DNA of 64,000 nt from UBA1672 sp050633645 (GCA_050633645.1 JBOEGX010000002.1:558001-622000); one strand, 5' to 3'. Counted from the first letter of the stretch, positions 35,245-45,148 are shown. The notes: generated by a model from the sequence alone, not told the origin. Made by a program: numbers and translations.

Positions 35245-36417
35245 ATGAAAAATTCAAAACCAGTTTCTTCTGCGCTGTGTTTTTTCGGGTTATCGGTATT
35301 GGGAAGTGCGATATATTTATTATGCTTTTCCAACAGCGTATTGGCACGGGACGGTTTTAGTGTAGGGGTAAAGGAAACTGCTGTCTTTGATACGAATCCT
35401 TTAATGCGCTCCGATGATATACCACAAGATATTATTCGCGGCCTAGAATCAACCGCACTTGTACAGTATAAACGTGAAAGTAGTAGCCGCATTTTCGCGA
35501 CAAGTGCCTCTATAAGGCGCAATCAATTTAATGTTTCAGGATATAATACCACCGATTTTTTCTTAGATTTAAATTTTAGAAAAGAGGCGGCCCGTTGGGT
35601 TCTGGGGCTAAACGGGTCTTTAAAATATGATACACCGCGCAGTTCGAATGAGAATGCGTTTGGGCTTACACGCCTTTCTGATCGCCGCCTCAATTTTTCT
35701 GTTTCACCAAGTTTTGTATATAAAGTAAGCCATCGCACGAGCTTGGGTATCAATACCCTTTGGTCTGAGACCAGTTATAATGATGGATCGTCATTAGCAG
35801 ATCACCGCACACAAATGGTATCTCCGTTCTTTTCTTATAATATCGATTACAGAAATACATGGAGCGTGGCTTTTCAGTATCAGCAATATAAAGCACTAGA
35901 TGGAATAGGGCTTACTTCGGATAGTGTTGGACCATTTTTGACATGGGCACATAACTTTACACCCAATACAATGATAGAGGCTTCTTTTGGTGTGTTAGGG
36001 TCACGCTATAGCGGGAATGTTCAACAAGGGAATTGGAAACTTAACCCGATTTACTCTTTTAATATTGAGCATTCTGATCAACGGAATACAGCAATTTTTA
36101 GTGTTGGTAGGGCACGACAGGCCTTAACAAACGGTACGGAAACTGATATAACCACTGCGCAAATTAGTGATAAATTTTTAATTGCGCCGAAATGGCTTTT
36201 GAATGTGAAGACAGATTACAAGAAGGCAAGACAGTCATCTTTTTCATCCGATGATCTTGATAATTCTTACAGTGCATATATTGATACTGAATATGATATT
36301 TCAAGAGATTTAAAGTTTTCTATGTCTTATAAGTATACGCAAGAAAATTATACAACAAATAAGGATCAAGCCTCTCGGAATGTTATTAGAGCGAGCTTTG
36401 ATTATAAATTAAAATAA
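35245..36417 (+). CDS. Outer-membrane beta-barrel protein of the exopolysaccharide locus
   Basis: A 390-residue protein with a signal peptide (MKNSKPVSSALCFFG..., cleavage near LARDG, about residue 36) followed by repeated amphipathic strands with aromatic ends, as in outer-membrane barrels; the last residue is a lysine (DYKLK), not the classic aromatic one. It resembles the exosortase-linked barrel family (sometimes called TIGR03016) found between Wza-like and Wzz-like genes. ATG 35245 is chosen as it lies 4 bases after the export protein's stop; the frame is open to 35203. Probably the outer-membrane pore for the polymer. Confidence 0.72.
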   Translation: MKNSKPVSSALCFFGLSVLGSAIYLLCFSNSVLARDGFSVGVKETAVFDTNPLMRSDDIPQDIIRGLESTALVQYKRESSSRIFATSASIRRNQFNVSGYNTTDFFLDLNFRKEAARWVLGLNGSLKYDTPRSSNENAFGLTRLSDRRLNFSVSPSFVYKVSHRTSLGINTLWSETSYNDGSSLADHRTQMVSPFFSYNIDYRNTWSVAFQYQQYKALDGIGLTSDSVGPFLTWAHNFTPNTMIEASFGVLGSRYSGNVQQGNWKLNPIYSFNIEHSDQRNTAIFSVGRARQALTNGTETDITTAQISDKFLIAPKWLLNVKTDYKKARQSSFSSDDLDNSYSAYIDTEYDISRDLKFSMSYKYTQENYTTNKDQASRNVIRASFDYKLK

Positions 36418-36461
36418 AAGACTGTATTTGATCAGTCTAAATTGATGTAGGAAATTAAAGA

Positions 36462-38240
36462 ATGACTACGATAAATCCACTTGAATATATATCGGTAATC
36501 CGCCGTATGAAAATAACGTTTTTAGTCGTGTGCGGATCTCTACTCTTTACCTCTCTCATTTTTGCCATTAATTGGTCAAAATACAGGGCTTACGCAACAG
36601 TAGAAGTAGCGCGCCCTGAAATATCAATGGAGGCCATTGAAACATCAAATGGTGTGATATTATCTGCTACTGATCTTGCTGATTTACAAATTAGCCGTTT
36701 AAAGCAAACCGTCCTATCAACGTCATCTCTCGCAGAAATCATTGCAAAGCTGGACTTGTATCCTAAGGCACGTGAAAAAACGCCTATTGCTTATATTGCG
36801 CAGGATATGAGTAAGAAAATAAACCTAAAGCTCGTCAGTACATCTTTGGCAAATCCCGCATCTGCGCAAAAGGCAAGCGCTTTGCAACTATCCGCGATTG
36901 CTTTTGTTCTTAGTTTTGAATATTCAAATCCGCTCAAGGCACAAAAAACGGTTAACGAGCTTGTGACGCGTTTTCTGGATGCAGATTTAAAAGAGCGTAG
37001 AAAAACGGCACAAAAAACATCTGAGTTTTTACAAGGGCAAATTGATATATTAACAGCGTCCCTAGAAGAACAGGAAAAGAAAATCGCCGAATTCAGGGCA
37101 CAAAATGGTAATATCAGAGCGGATTCTTTGGGATTCAATCAACAGGCCGCTGTCACAACAACATCAAGATTATTGGCCATAGAAAGTGAAGTTGTATCAA
37201 GCCTTGGGCTTATAGGAGCTTTGCGTGCGCAATTAGCTCAAACACAACCTTATTCACTTATTATTGCCGATAGTGGGGAAACTTTAACAACCCCTGCAAT
37301 ACAGCTGCGCGCATTAAAATCCCAGTACGCAACGCTAAAATCAAAATATGGGAGCAAGCACCCCGACCTTTTGAAGACATCAAGACAGATTAAGGCGATT
37401 GAGATGGATCTTGGTTCTTCTAACTCCGTCAGCAATGCTGCACGTATTAAGGCTCAAATATATGATGTTGAAGCAAAAATTAAAACGACAGAACATGAAT
37501 ACGGAGTAGAGCATCCGGATTTAAAGCGGTTGGTAAGTCAATTAGACAAGCTTGAAGCCGAATTAATTAAAGCGGATCAGGATGGCTCATATGACGAAAT
37601 GAACATCAAAAATGATGCTGATAATCCTGCCTATTTACAGATTGTTGCCCAGTTGGATGCAGCAAAAAAGCAACAGGAGGCTTTGATTTTGCAAAGAGAT
37701 GAAATCAAAGCGCAGCAATTAGAATATCAAAATGCTATTGAAGCCAACCCAGTGTCAGAGCAACAATTGGCAGGTTTGACGCGTGATTACGATAATATGA
37801 TGCTCCTGTACAGAGAGCTCACGGCGCGGAAACTTTCTGCGGATATGAGCAAAACAATAGAAGAGGGGCATTCTGGGCATCGTTTGGCGGTGATTAACCC
37901 TCCTGAACTCCCTCGTGGTACCTCGCCCTCACGAAAAATTATCCTGTTAGCAGGCATTGTGTTTTCTGTTATGGCTGGTTTTGGTACGGTATTGGGTATT
38001 CAACTTTTATCGCAAAAGATCATTGGGCCCAAACATTTGGAAAATTTACTTGGTGTATCCCCATTGGTTGCCATTCCTGCATTCAAAAGTTATGACGAAA
38101 AAATTAAACAAATTAACTTTATCAAAAAAGCTGCTGTTGCGGGGGGGGGGGCTCTTGTCATTTTCCTTATTATATTTTTCGTCTTTATTATGCCATTCGA
38201 TGTTTTTGAGGCCATCGTTAGCCGTGAGGTTGGGTTATGA
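36462..38240 (+). CDS. Wzz/GumC-type polysaccharide co-polymerase (chain length determinant)
   Basis: A 592-residue inner-membrane protein with TM1 at about 21-42, a long periplasmic coiled coil (about 195-245 and 370-420 predicted), a GNVR-like segment near NPVSEQQLAGLTRDYDNMMLLYREL, PPELPRGTSPSR before the second membrane helix and a third hydrophobic segment near the C-terminus. It regulates polymer length and couples polymerisation to export. It lacks an attached kinase; the separate ATPase gene follows with an ATGA overlap. A run of eleven G at 38141-38151 in the last 30 codons could cause phase-variable frameshifts. Confidence 0.9.
   Translation: MTTINPLEYISVIRRMKITFLVVCGSLLFTSLIFAINWSKYRAYATVEVARPEISMEAIETSNGVILSATDLADLQISRLKQTVLSTSSLAEIIAKLDLYPKAREKTPIAYIAQDMSKKINLKLVSTSLANPASAQKASALQLSAIAFVLSFEYSNPLKAQKTVNELVTRFLDADLKERRKTAQKTSEFLQGQIDILTASLEEQEKKIAEFRAQNGNIRADSLGFNQQAAVTTTSRLLAIESEVVSSLGLIGALRAQLAQTQPYSLIIADSGETLTTPAIQLRALKSQYATLKSKYGSKHPDLLKTSRQIKAIEMDLGSSNSVSNAARIKAQIYDVEAKIKTTEHEYGVEHPDLKRLVSQLDKLEAELIKADQDGSYDEMNIKNDADNPAYLQIVAQLDAAKKQQEALILQRDEIKAQQLEYQNAIEANPVSEQQLAGLTRDYDNMMLLYRELTARKLSADMSKTIEEGHSGHRLAVINPPELPRGTSPSRKIILLAGIVFSVMAGFGTVLGIQLLSQKIIGPKHLENLLGVSPLVAIPAFKSYDEKIKQINFIKKAAVAGGGALVIFLIIFFVFIMPFDVFEAIVSREVGL
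38141..38151 (+). repeat. G11 homopolymer tract inside the Wzz-like gene
   Basis: Eleven consecutive G encode the Gly-Gly-Gly of AVAGGGALV near the C-terminal membrane helix. A one-base loss would read on in another frame to 38274, replacing the tail; a one-base gain would stop at 38207-38209. Tracts this long slip easily during replication. Confidence 0.9.
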
Positions 38241-38959
38241 AAAAATTGAAATTGGGAATAAAAATGATGCTTAATTTAGATACCGAAGCTTTGGAAACAA
38301 AAAAGAGGAAATTATCCGATTTTGAACGGGTTTTGGACGAAAATCATATCGTCGCGCATCGTGTGCAAAGCAAAGAGGCAGACATTATTCGCTTTTTGCG
38401 TACGCAAATATTGCAAAAGATGGAAAAAAATAAGTTTAAAACGCTTGCTATTAGTAGCCCAAGATATGGTGATGGGAAAACGACAACGGCAGCAAATTTG
38501 GCGGTGAGCATCGCGCAAGATTTAAAGCAAACGGTGCTTCTTGTTGATTTGGACTTACGTGATCCATCTTTGGCAAAATACCTTGGTATTAATGCGAAAG
38601 TTGGTTTGACCGATTATATTGCAGGTAATGCATCCGTTGCGGATTGCTTGGTTCGGTTGCCTTTTCAACGCATAAGCGTTTTTCCAGCTGGAAAATCTAT
38701 TGATTTTTCATCTGAAACACTCGGCTCGCCAGATATGAAGAAGCTGGCTAATGAGCTGAAGGAGCGTTACGATGACCGCATTATCATTTACGATATGCCC
38801 CCATTGTTAGATCAAGATGACCCGTTGGTTTTTCTTCCTCATGTTGATGCATTTTTGCTTGTTGTAAAAGAAGGTTTTACAACAACGGAAGAAGTAAAGC
38901 GTAGTGTTGAAATTCTTGATCCATCAAAGGTTATTGGGGTTGTATTAAATACCTCATGA
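38237..38959 (+). CDS. CpsD/CapB-type P-loop ATPase (tyrosine autokinase family)
   Basis: A 240-residue cytoplasmic ATPase that pairs with the Wzz-like protein as a bacterial tyrosine kinase. Walker A is SSPRYGDGKTTTAANLA (about residues 73-89), the A' motif is LLVDLDLRDP and Walker B is RIIIYDMPPLL. The C-terminus ends VVLNTS without a tyrosine-rich cluster, so autophosphorylation at a tail is doubtful; in the exosortase-linked subgroup this is normal. The ATG overlaps the Wzz stop as ATGA. It may drive polymer length control. Confidence 0.88.
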   Translation: MKKLKLGIKMMLNLDTEALETKKRKLSDFERVLDENHIVAHRVQSKEADIIRFLRTQILQKMEKNKFKTLAISSPRYGDGKTTTAANLAVSIAQDLKQTVLLVDLDLRDPSLAKYLGINAKVGLTDYIAGNASVADCLVRLPFQRISVFPAGKSIDFSSETLGSPDMKKLANELKERYDDRIIIYDMPPLLDQDDPLVFLPHVDAFLLVVKEGFTTTEEVKRSVEILDPSKVIGVVLNTS

Positions 38960-38992
38960 TTAAAAATAACTTGATGTAAAATTTAATATTAT

Positions 38993-39029
38993 ATAACCAT
39001 ATGTCATAATTTGTTTAATTTATGGTTAT
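38993..39029. repeat. Inverted repeat upstream of the sugar transferase gene
   Basis: ATAACCATA (38993-39001) is an exact inverted match of TATGGTTAT (39021-39029) with a 19-base spacer, placed 16 bases ahead of the GTG at 39045. It could be an operator or a weak hairpin; no regulator is known for it. Confidence 0.35.
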
Positions 39030-39044
39030 TAGGATCTTGTACCA

Positions 39045-40487
39045 GTGAACAAAATTTTTTCCAAACCTGTTGTTTTTATCCAACTCGTATCATTGATATT
39101 AGATATAAGCGCCTTTATTTTGGGACACGCCCTTACAGCTCTTCTGATTGAACCTAAAGGCATTGATTTGTTCGCAGACTTTAAGCCGCATGCCATAACC
39201 TACGCGCTTGGCGTGTGTGTTATTTTCGCCTTTTGTGTCTCTAGGCAATATAGTCGGCGGATTCCATGGTGGAATAAAGTTCAGTTCTCGGTAAAAATTG
39301 TTGTCGCTGCTCTCCTCATTGAAACTATCGCAAGGGGCGCCATTCTAAATGATTATATACCTCTATATTCATTGACATACTGGGCGGTATCACTTGGTAT
39401 TTTGATGGCATTGCGCGCAGGTTTTTATTTTGTGAAAATAAAAATACCAAGCTGGAAAGTACCAGTGGCCATTATTGGTGATGTCGGTAGTGTTACTGAT
39501 ATTCTATATGCGATCAGTGGGGATCTTGGTATTGGGTATGATCCAAAATATGCACTTATCCGTGATAAGCAAACCAATGTTTTAAATTACGATGATATTC
39601 CGCCCTTATATAAAGATATCACTTTCTTAGATGGGAAAATCGACTATTCAAAATTCATTAAAACCCATCCAGATCTTCATTACATTATATCTATGGATAC
39701 GTTTAGAGGAGAGAAGAGGGATAGACTTCTTCGATTGCTCAAGGATAATAACATCGAGTTTTCTTTGGTGCCTATGATATCTCAGATCAGCTTACACCAA
39801 GCGAAGCCACTCTATTTCTTTGGTAATGATGTTATGTTATTGGAAACAAAAAGAAACAAGCTATCTGTTTCCCAAAAAATCCTGCAACGCTGTGTTGATA
39901 TTGTTGGCTCTACAATGGGCTTGGCAATTTTCTGTATACCAATGCTCATCATCACTATTCTCTTAAAACTCGAAAATAAAAATGAGCCTGTTTTTTATGG
40001 TGGTCGACGTGTCGGACAAAATGGTGAGACATTTAGATGTTGGAAATTTAGGACTATGGAATCTAATTCTGATCATCTTCTAATAAAATACCTCGAAGAA
40101 AATCCCGAGGAGCAAGCCTATTGGGATAAGTATTTTAAGCTCAAGCATGATCCGCGGGTTAAAACAAAGACAACAAAATTCATTAGAAAAACAAGTATTG
40201 ATGAATTGCCGCAGCTTTGGAATGTTTTCATGAATGAAATGAGCATTGTCGGGCCGCGTCCGATACTGCCCAATGAGATTGAGGCTTATGGCGCATCTAT
40301 AAAAGATTACACCATGCTGAGACCCGGAATTACAGGCCTTTGGCAAGTAAGCGGGCGCAGTGAAACAACATTTGATCGCCGTGTGATTTGGGATAGCTGG
40401 TATATCCGTAATTGGTCTTTTTGGGGGGATATGGTTATCATCATTAAAACAATAATGGTGGTGTTAAACCGTAAGGGTGCTACCTAA
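39045..40487 (+). CDS. Undecaprenyl-phosphate sugar phosphotransferase (PssY/WbaP family)
   Basis: This 480-residue protein starts exopolymer synthesis by transferring a sugar-1-phosphate to undecaprenyl phosphate. The N-terminal half has four or five membrane helices and a soluble CoA-binding-like segment; the C-terminal domain is the bacterial sugar transferase catalytic unit with QRCVDIVGSTMGL, the GETFRCWKFRTM block and DELPQLWNVFMNEMSIVGPRP, ending SGRSETTFDRRV. GTG 39045 is preceded by AGGA 10 bases upstream. It lies just after the ATPase, as expected in an EPS operon. The precise sugar (glucose, galactose or GlcNAc) cannot be told by motif. Confidence 0.93.
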   Translation: MNKIFSKPVVFIQLVSLILDISAFILGHALTALLIEPKGIDLFADFKPHAITYALGVCVIFAFCVSRQYSRRIPWWNKVQFSVKIVVAALLIETIARGAILNDYIPLYSLTYWAVSLGILMALRAGFYFVKIKIPSWKVPVAIIGDVGSVTDILYAISGDLGIGYDPKYALIRDKQTNVLNYDDIPPLYKDITFLDGKIDYSKFIKTHPDLHYIISMDTFRGEKRDRLLRLLKDNNIEFSLVPMISQISLHQAKPLYFFGNDVMLLETKRNKLSVSQKILQRCVDIVGSTMGLAIFCIPMLIITILLKLENKNEPVFYGGRRVGQNGETFRCWKFRTMESNSDHLLIKYLEENPEEQAYWDKYFKLKHDPRVKTKTTKFIRKTSIDELPQLWNVFMNEMSIVGPRPILPNEIEAYGASIKDYTMLRPGITGLWQVSGRSETTFDRRVIWDSWYIRNWSFWGDMVIIIKTIMVVLNRKGAT

Positions 40488-40716
40488 GGATTTAAGATAG
40501 TGTCGACGCCTCTCATACTTGCCTTCCAAATTATAAGCTTAGCAAGGAAAGCTTGCCACTCGTGAGGGATAAATTTGACTTGTCTTAAAAAAATGGACAT
40601 GACCTTCAAAATTATTATTTATAATATATGGATGAAAAAGGATTCGTAAAAGACACAGAGAAGCAAGAAAAACTGTTAAATACGAGGGAATAAGAATTTA
40701 AAATGGTAATAAAGCG

Positions 40717-41733
40717 ATGACAAAAAATATTCTAGTAACGGGCGGTGCGGGATATATCGGATCACATGTATGTAAGGCGCTTTCTCAGGATGGCTTTAAT
40801 CCGATAGCTTATGATAACTTATGCACGGGTAACCGAGAAGCGGTGAAGTGGGGTGCACTCGAAGTAGGTGATATTTTGGATGTGGATCGTCTCGATAATA
40901 TAATCGATCAATATAATCCCGTTGCTATCATGCACTTCGCGGCGCTTATTCAGGTAGGAGAGTCTGTATCTGATCCCGCAAGATACTATTACAATAATGT
41001 TTACGGTTCTTATTGCCTATTAGAGCAAGCAAGAAAAAACGGCATTAAAAATATGGTTTTTTCCAGCACAGCAGCCGTTTACGGTATACCGCAAAGCGAC
41101 ATGATTACCGAAGAGCATCCACTTGCTCCAATCAATCCTTATGGGGCAACTAAGTTAGCAATGGAAAATATGATCCGAGATTACTCAAGCGCATATGGAT
41201 TAAATTACGCCATTTTACGCTATTTCAATGCGGCGGGCGCTGATCCAGATGGAGAGCTTGGCACAGCATATCCAAAGGACACGCACATTATTCCGCTTCT
41301 TATGCAAACGGCAACAGGTGAACGCCCGCAAATTGACATATTTGGCACTGATTATAACACGCCAGATGGAACGGCTATTCGTGATTACATCCATGTCACA
41401 GATTTGGCGCGGGCTCATGTTTTATCTTTACAACATATTTTGAATGGTCAAGGAAATCTTACACTTAATCTTGGAACAAGTTCAGGGTTTTCTGTTCGCC
41501 ATGTTCTCGAAACGGCTAGACAGGTAACAACATGTTCCATTCCTTCGGATGATAAGCCTAGACGAGAAGGGGATCCTAAGATTCTTGTGGCTGATGCAAA
41601 CACGGCCAAGATAACTTTGAACTGGATTCCTGAATTATCAAATCTACAGGATATTATTAAAACAGCATGGGAGTGGCAGAACAAGAAGAAGCTTTTAGGT
41701 TCTAAAGGCGCATTTCATAAATTGGAAACATGA
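40717..41733 (+). CDS. galE: UDP-glucose 4-epimerase
   Basis: The 338-residue enzyme interconverts UDP-glucose and UDP-galactose using tightly bound NAD. The cofactor motif TGGAGYIGSHVCKAL is at the N-terminus, catalytic Ser/Tyr are in FSSTAAVYG and NPYGATKLAMEN, and the substrate-binding ILRYFNAAGADPDGELG follows. Full length. A 229-base spacer (40488-40716), without genes, separates it from the sugar transferase, so it may have its own promoter. It would supply UDP-galactose (or UDP-GalNAc) to the polymer. It converges on the second acyltransferase gene. Confidence 0.96.
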   Translation: MTKNILVTGGAGYIGSHVCKALSQDGFNPIAYDNLCTGNREAVKWGALEVGDILDVDRLDNIIDQYNPVAIMHFAALIQVGESVSDPARYYYNNVYGSYCLLEQARKNGIKNMVFSSTAAVYGIPQSDMITEEHPLAPINPYGATKLAMENMIRDYSSAYGLNYAILRYFNAAGADPDGELGTAYPKDTHIIPLLMQTATGERPQIDIFGTDYNTPDGTAIRDYIHVTDLARAHVLSLQHILNGQGNLTLNLGTSSGFSVRHVLETARQVTTCSIPSDDKPRREGDPKILVADANTAKITLNWIPELSNLQDIIKTAWEWQNKKKLLGSKGAFHKLET

Positions 41734-41806
41734 AAACTTTGCCGCAAACCTGTCCAACTAAATAGGGCTACCTCTGGAAAATATATGGTGAAGTGAGATT
41801 TAATAA

Positions 41807-43792
41807 TTAATGCTCACCGAGCTCTTTTAGAATCATATCATTTATCTTTTTACTTCCTGTTATTGATGGATGATTTAGGTCAATAAAGAAAAGGTGTTCA
41901 CCATCATTCGAAACGCATCTCTCGGCCAATGTGGTGTTGCAAAAAGACATATGCGTATAAACGATATTAAAATTGGGGTGATTAATGCGCTTTAATAAGT
42001 TCATCGCATCTCCAGTATAATCAAAATAATAGCCCTGATCATAACTTAGAATACTGGCAAGGAATTCAGGAGTAATATTATTATAGGTATTGAGTATATT
42101 AAAAATGCTTTGTCCCACAAGTTTGCTGAACCGCGGTGTGGGGGTCATTTGAATGACCCTATACCCATCATTGAGCATGCTCTGAACGTTTTTCTTATAA
42201 TGCTCGGCCAAGTCCAAGCCATCATCATTGCGCATTGAATATCCATCGGCAGTTAAATAAACATCAAGCGCTCCCCCGAGTAAAAGCGTTGCTCCCGGAT
42301 GCTTTTTGATTGTATCTAAGCGCCGATTCTGAAATTTCAAATCACAGGGCTGATTTTTAATATGCCTGGGCTTGTCATTTTTAATAGAGTAGAAATCAGG
42401 TGTAAAGTAACAAGCAGAGCTGTTCATCGTGACAACATTATACCCAGCATCTAACGCTCTTGGTACAAGATCGAAAGATAGGCTTTCAACATTTGAATCG
42501 CCGATAACAAGAAGTGTTTGGTTATTCTCATCTCTTTCAAAGTAACAAAAATCGTCTTTTGCATATGTGCCATAGCAATTTTGACCCACATCATTCTTGA
42601 CCCGAAACCATGGGTGTTCATTAAAGTCATTGGCTAAAATACTGGGAAGTCTTCGTGGATAACCATCTTCCACAATGAGAAATGTTGAGATAGAGGTAAT
42701 GACGATTGCCGAGCCAATAATGCAAACCATTAACCACCTGCGTGAAATAACAACCTTGTTCCTAAAAGGCTGCTCAATAAACTTATATGTCACCACGGAT
42801 AAGAAAATACAAAGCACGCAAAGGTATATTTTATCCATCGGGGCAATCATAAAATCGCTTATCCGCCCAAATGCAAATATCGGATAATGCCATAAATAAA
42901 GGCTGTAGGAAATCAAACCAACAAAGACAAAAGCCTTGCTAGACAATATAAGCGTTACGGGTTCGTTCCCACCAGCAAACCGAATAATCAAAGCCGTCGC
43001 AATAATGGGTAGCAGAGTAATTAAGGACGGATGACGAGTTGTTTGATCATCGAAAAACACAAAACAAGCTGCCAATAGAGCCAAGCCAATGACAGGGCAT
43101 AAAATTCTCAGTATTGGTCCGTTATGATGACGCCCTTTTTCCAACTCTAATTTTGCTAAAAACGCCCCAACGAGCAATTCCCATCCACGTGCATGTAAAA
43201 GATAGAATGCCGCATCAGGGTGATACCTCGACCCGTATTCCGCCAATATAATAGACACGCAAAACAACCCGATAAGGGTATGCCAAATATAGATTTTGAA
43301 ATACTGGTTAATGACCAACAATATTATAGGAAAGAATATATAAAACTGCTCTTCAACGGATAATGACCAAGTATGCAGGAAGGGCTTTAATAGGCTAGGC
43401 GCGGCGGCGTAGCTATCTTCTTGCAAAAACCAGAAATTCGATCCAAAAACCAAAGCAGATAAAATAGAAGAAGCATAATCGCTTATATCTTGCGGCAACA
43501 TCACCATCCATGCAATCGGAAAGCTTGCGAGGACGACAACAAAAAGAGCAGGGAGGATGCGCCGTATGCGTCGCTCATAAAAGCCCATAAAGCTAAACGA
43601 CCCGTCTTGTATTTGTGATTGAATAATAAAGGTAATCAGGTAACCACTGATCACAAAGAAGATATCAACGCCAAGATACCCACCTGATAGGAATTTTTGG
43701 CCACCTATAATAAATTGCGCGTGATAAATAATAACCGCAATAACGGCGATTGCTCGTAATCCATCAATTTCGGGGCGGTATTTTAAATTCAT
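41807..43792 (-). CDS. OafA/YrhL-type O-acyltransferase with C-terminal SGNH domain
   Basis: A 661-residue protein of the same architecture as 21117-22946 but complete: MNLKYRPEIDGLRAIAVIAV at the start, GGYLGVDIFFVISGYLI, HTWSLSVEEQFYIFFP and about ten membrane helices, then an SGNH hydrolase-like domain from about residue 400 (LVIGDSNVESLSF, terminal DLNHPSITGSKKI). It likely adds acetyl groups to the periplasmic polymer or repeat unit. It is encoded alone on the minus strand and closes the polysaccharide locus. The other copy lacks a canonical start. Confidence 0.94.
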   Translation of the reverse strand: MNLKYRPEIDGLRAIAVIAVIIYHAQFIIGGQKFLSGGYLGVDIFFVISGYLITFIIQSQIQDGSFSFMGFYERRIRRILPALFVVVLASFPIAWMVMLPQDISDYASSILSALVFGSNFWFLQEDSYAAAPSLLKPFLHTWSLSVEEQFYIFFPIILLVINQYFKIYIWHTLIGLFCVSIILAEYGSRYHPDAAFYLLHARGWELLVGAFLAKLELEKGRHHNGPILRILCPVIGLALLAACFVFFDDQTTRHPSLITLLPIIATALIIRFAGGNEPVTLILSSKAFVFVGLISYSLYLWHYPIFAFGRISDFMIAPMDKIYLCVLCIFLSVVTYKFIEQPFRNKVVISRRWLMVCIIGSAIVITSISTFLIVEDGYPRRLPSILANDFNEHPWFRVKNDVGQNCYGTYAKDDFCYFERDENNQTLLVIGDSNVESLSFDLVPRALDAGYNVVTMNSSACYFTPDFYSIKNDKPRHIKNQPCDLKFQNRRLDTIKKHPGATLLLGGALDVYLTADGYSMRNDDGLDLAEHYKKNVQSMLNDGYRVIQMTPTPRFSKLVGQSIFNILNTYNNITPEFLASILSYDQGYYFDYTGDAMNLLKRINHPNFNIVYTHMSFCNTTLAERCVSNDGEHLFFIDLNHPSITGSKKINDMILKELGEH

Positions 43793-43858
43793 AAGGCGGA
43801 TAAACCAATAAAGTTATTCTACCTATATCTTACGGATATGGCTCATTATTGCCAATCT

Positions 43859-45148
43859 TTATTCCGCTTTCTTTTTCAAGACAGCGGCAAAAAAACCATC
43901 AGTCTTATGGCGGTGCGGGGTGAGGCGCATAAAGGGTGAGCCGATGCCGCGCGCTTCGTCTAAGGCTTCTATTTCAAATTCAGGATGGCGTTCTAGGAAT
44001 TTTTCAACCTGTTTTTCGTTTTCAGCAGGGAAAAGCGAGCAGGTTGCATAAACAAACTTACCCCCCTTTTTCACAGCCTTAGCGGCTTTATCCATAATTT
44101 CGGCCTGTATAGCGAGCAGCTCCTCTAATGAAGGGCCATAATTGCGCCACCGCATATCGGGGTTGCGCCGCCATGTACCTGACCCGCTGCATGGGACATC
44201 GGTTAAAACAACATCAAACGTCTCTTTTTGGCGCTTTAGCCATTTCTTGTGGCGCTCATCAGAAAGAGGGCGCACTTCGATAATATCTGCCAAACCCGCC
44301 TTTTTATAGCGCCTGCGTCCATTTTCTAAACGCCGTGGATCAGTATCCATGGCAACAATCCGCCCTTTACGGCTCATCGCTGCAGCAAGTGCCAATGTTT
44401 TACCGCCTCCTCCCGCACAGAAATCAAGAACCTGCATGCCAGGCTCAACATTACAAACGCCCGCAATCATTTGAGATCCTTCATCCTGAATCTCGATCCA
44501 GCCCTTATTCATGGCCTTTGTTTTGGATAAATATGCCTTCTCAACACATCGCAAGCCCCACGGGGAATAGGGCGTCTCAACAGTCTCTACCCCATCTTTT
44601 GCTAAGGAATTTTGCGCATTCTCACGCTCCATTGCAAAGATATTCACGCGGATATCCAAGGGCGCATTATCAAGCATTGCCTGCATTTCATTGGTGAAGC
44701 CATCCCCAAAATATTCTTTCAGGACGTCGTCAAATTCGGGTGGGCATTCTACCAAAACGCTCTCTGGCATTTCAGGATGCGCGGGCGCGTGTCCGACAAG
44801 CTTTGCTGCGGCGGTTCTTTCTTCATCATTAAGTGTTTCGGGCGCGTATTGGCTTCCATCAAATAAATCATTAAGGCGGCGTTCATCTGTACTTTCACCA
44901 AGGATAACCCAACATAGAACGCGGTTTCTTGGGGTGTCCTCTAAATCGACGCGCGTCATCCACCAACCAAGACGCGCATGATGGCGGGCAATATGATAGA
45001 CACGCTCCGCCACTTCACGACGGTCTTTCGCACCAATATAGCGCCGATTACGCATATAATCCCCGACGCAGGAATCAAGTGGGATACGGATATCTTGATC
45101 CCGTTCAAGGATTTCAATGCTAGCTTGTATTCTGGATGCAGGTTTCAT
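43859..45148 (-). CDS. RsmB/NOP family SAM-dependent rRNA methyltransferase
   Basis: A 429-residue m5C rRNA methyltransferase of the RsmB/NOP2 type. The N-terminal third is an NusB-like RNA-binding helical part; the SAM domain has VLDFCAGGGGKTLALAAAM (motif I), the catalytic Cys in TDVPCSGSGTWRRNPDMRW (motif IV) and VYATCSLFPAENEKQVE with the second Cys (motif VI). It modifies C967 of 16S rRNA in E. coli; a different target is possible in this lineage. The start ATG is at 45148. It lies downstream of guaB with a small acidic protein gene between. Confidence 0.9.
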   Translation of the reverse strand: MKPASRIQASIEILERDQDIRIPLDSCVGDYMRNRRYIGAKDRREVAERVYHIARHHARLGWWMTRVDLEDTPRNRVLCWVILGESTDERRLNDLFDGSQYAPETLNDEERTAAAKLVGHAPAHPEMPESVLVECPPEFDDVLKEYFGDGFTNEMQAMLDNAPLDIRVNIFAMERENAQNSLAKDGVETVETPYSPWGLRCVEKAYLSKTKAMNKGWIEIQDEGSQMIAGVCNVEPGMQVLDFCAGGGGKTLALAAAMSRKGRIVAMDTDPRRLENGRRRYKKAGLADIIEVRPLSDERHKKWLKRQKETFDVVLTDVPCSGSGTWRRNPDMRWRNYGPSLEELLAIQAEIMDKAAKAVKKGGKFVYATCSLFPAENEKQVEKFLERHPEFEIEALDEARGIGSPFMRLTPHRHKTDGFFAAVLKKKAE

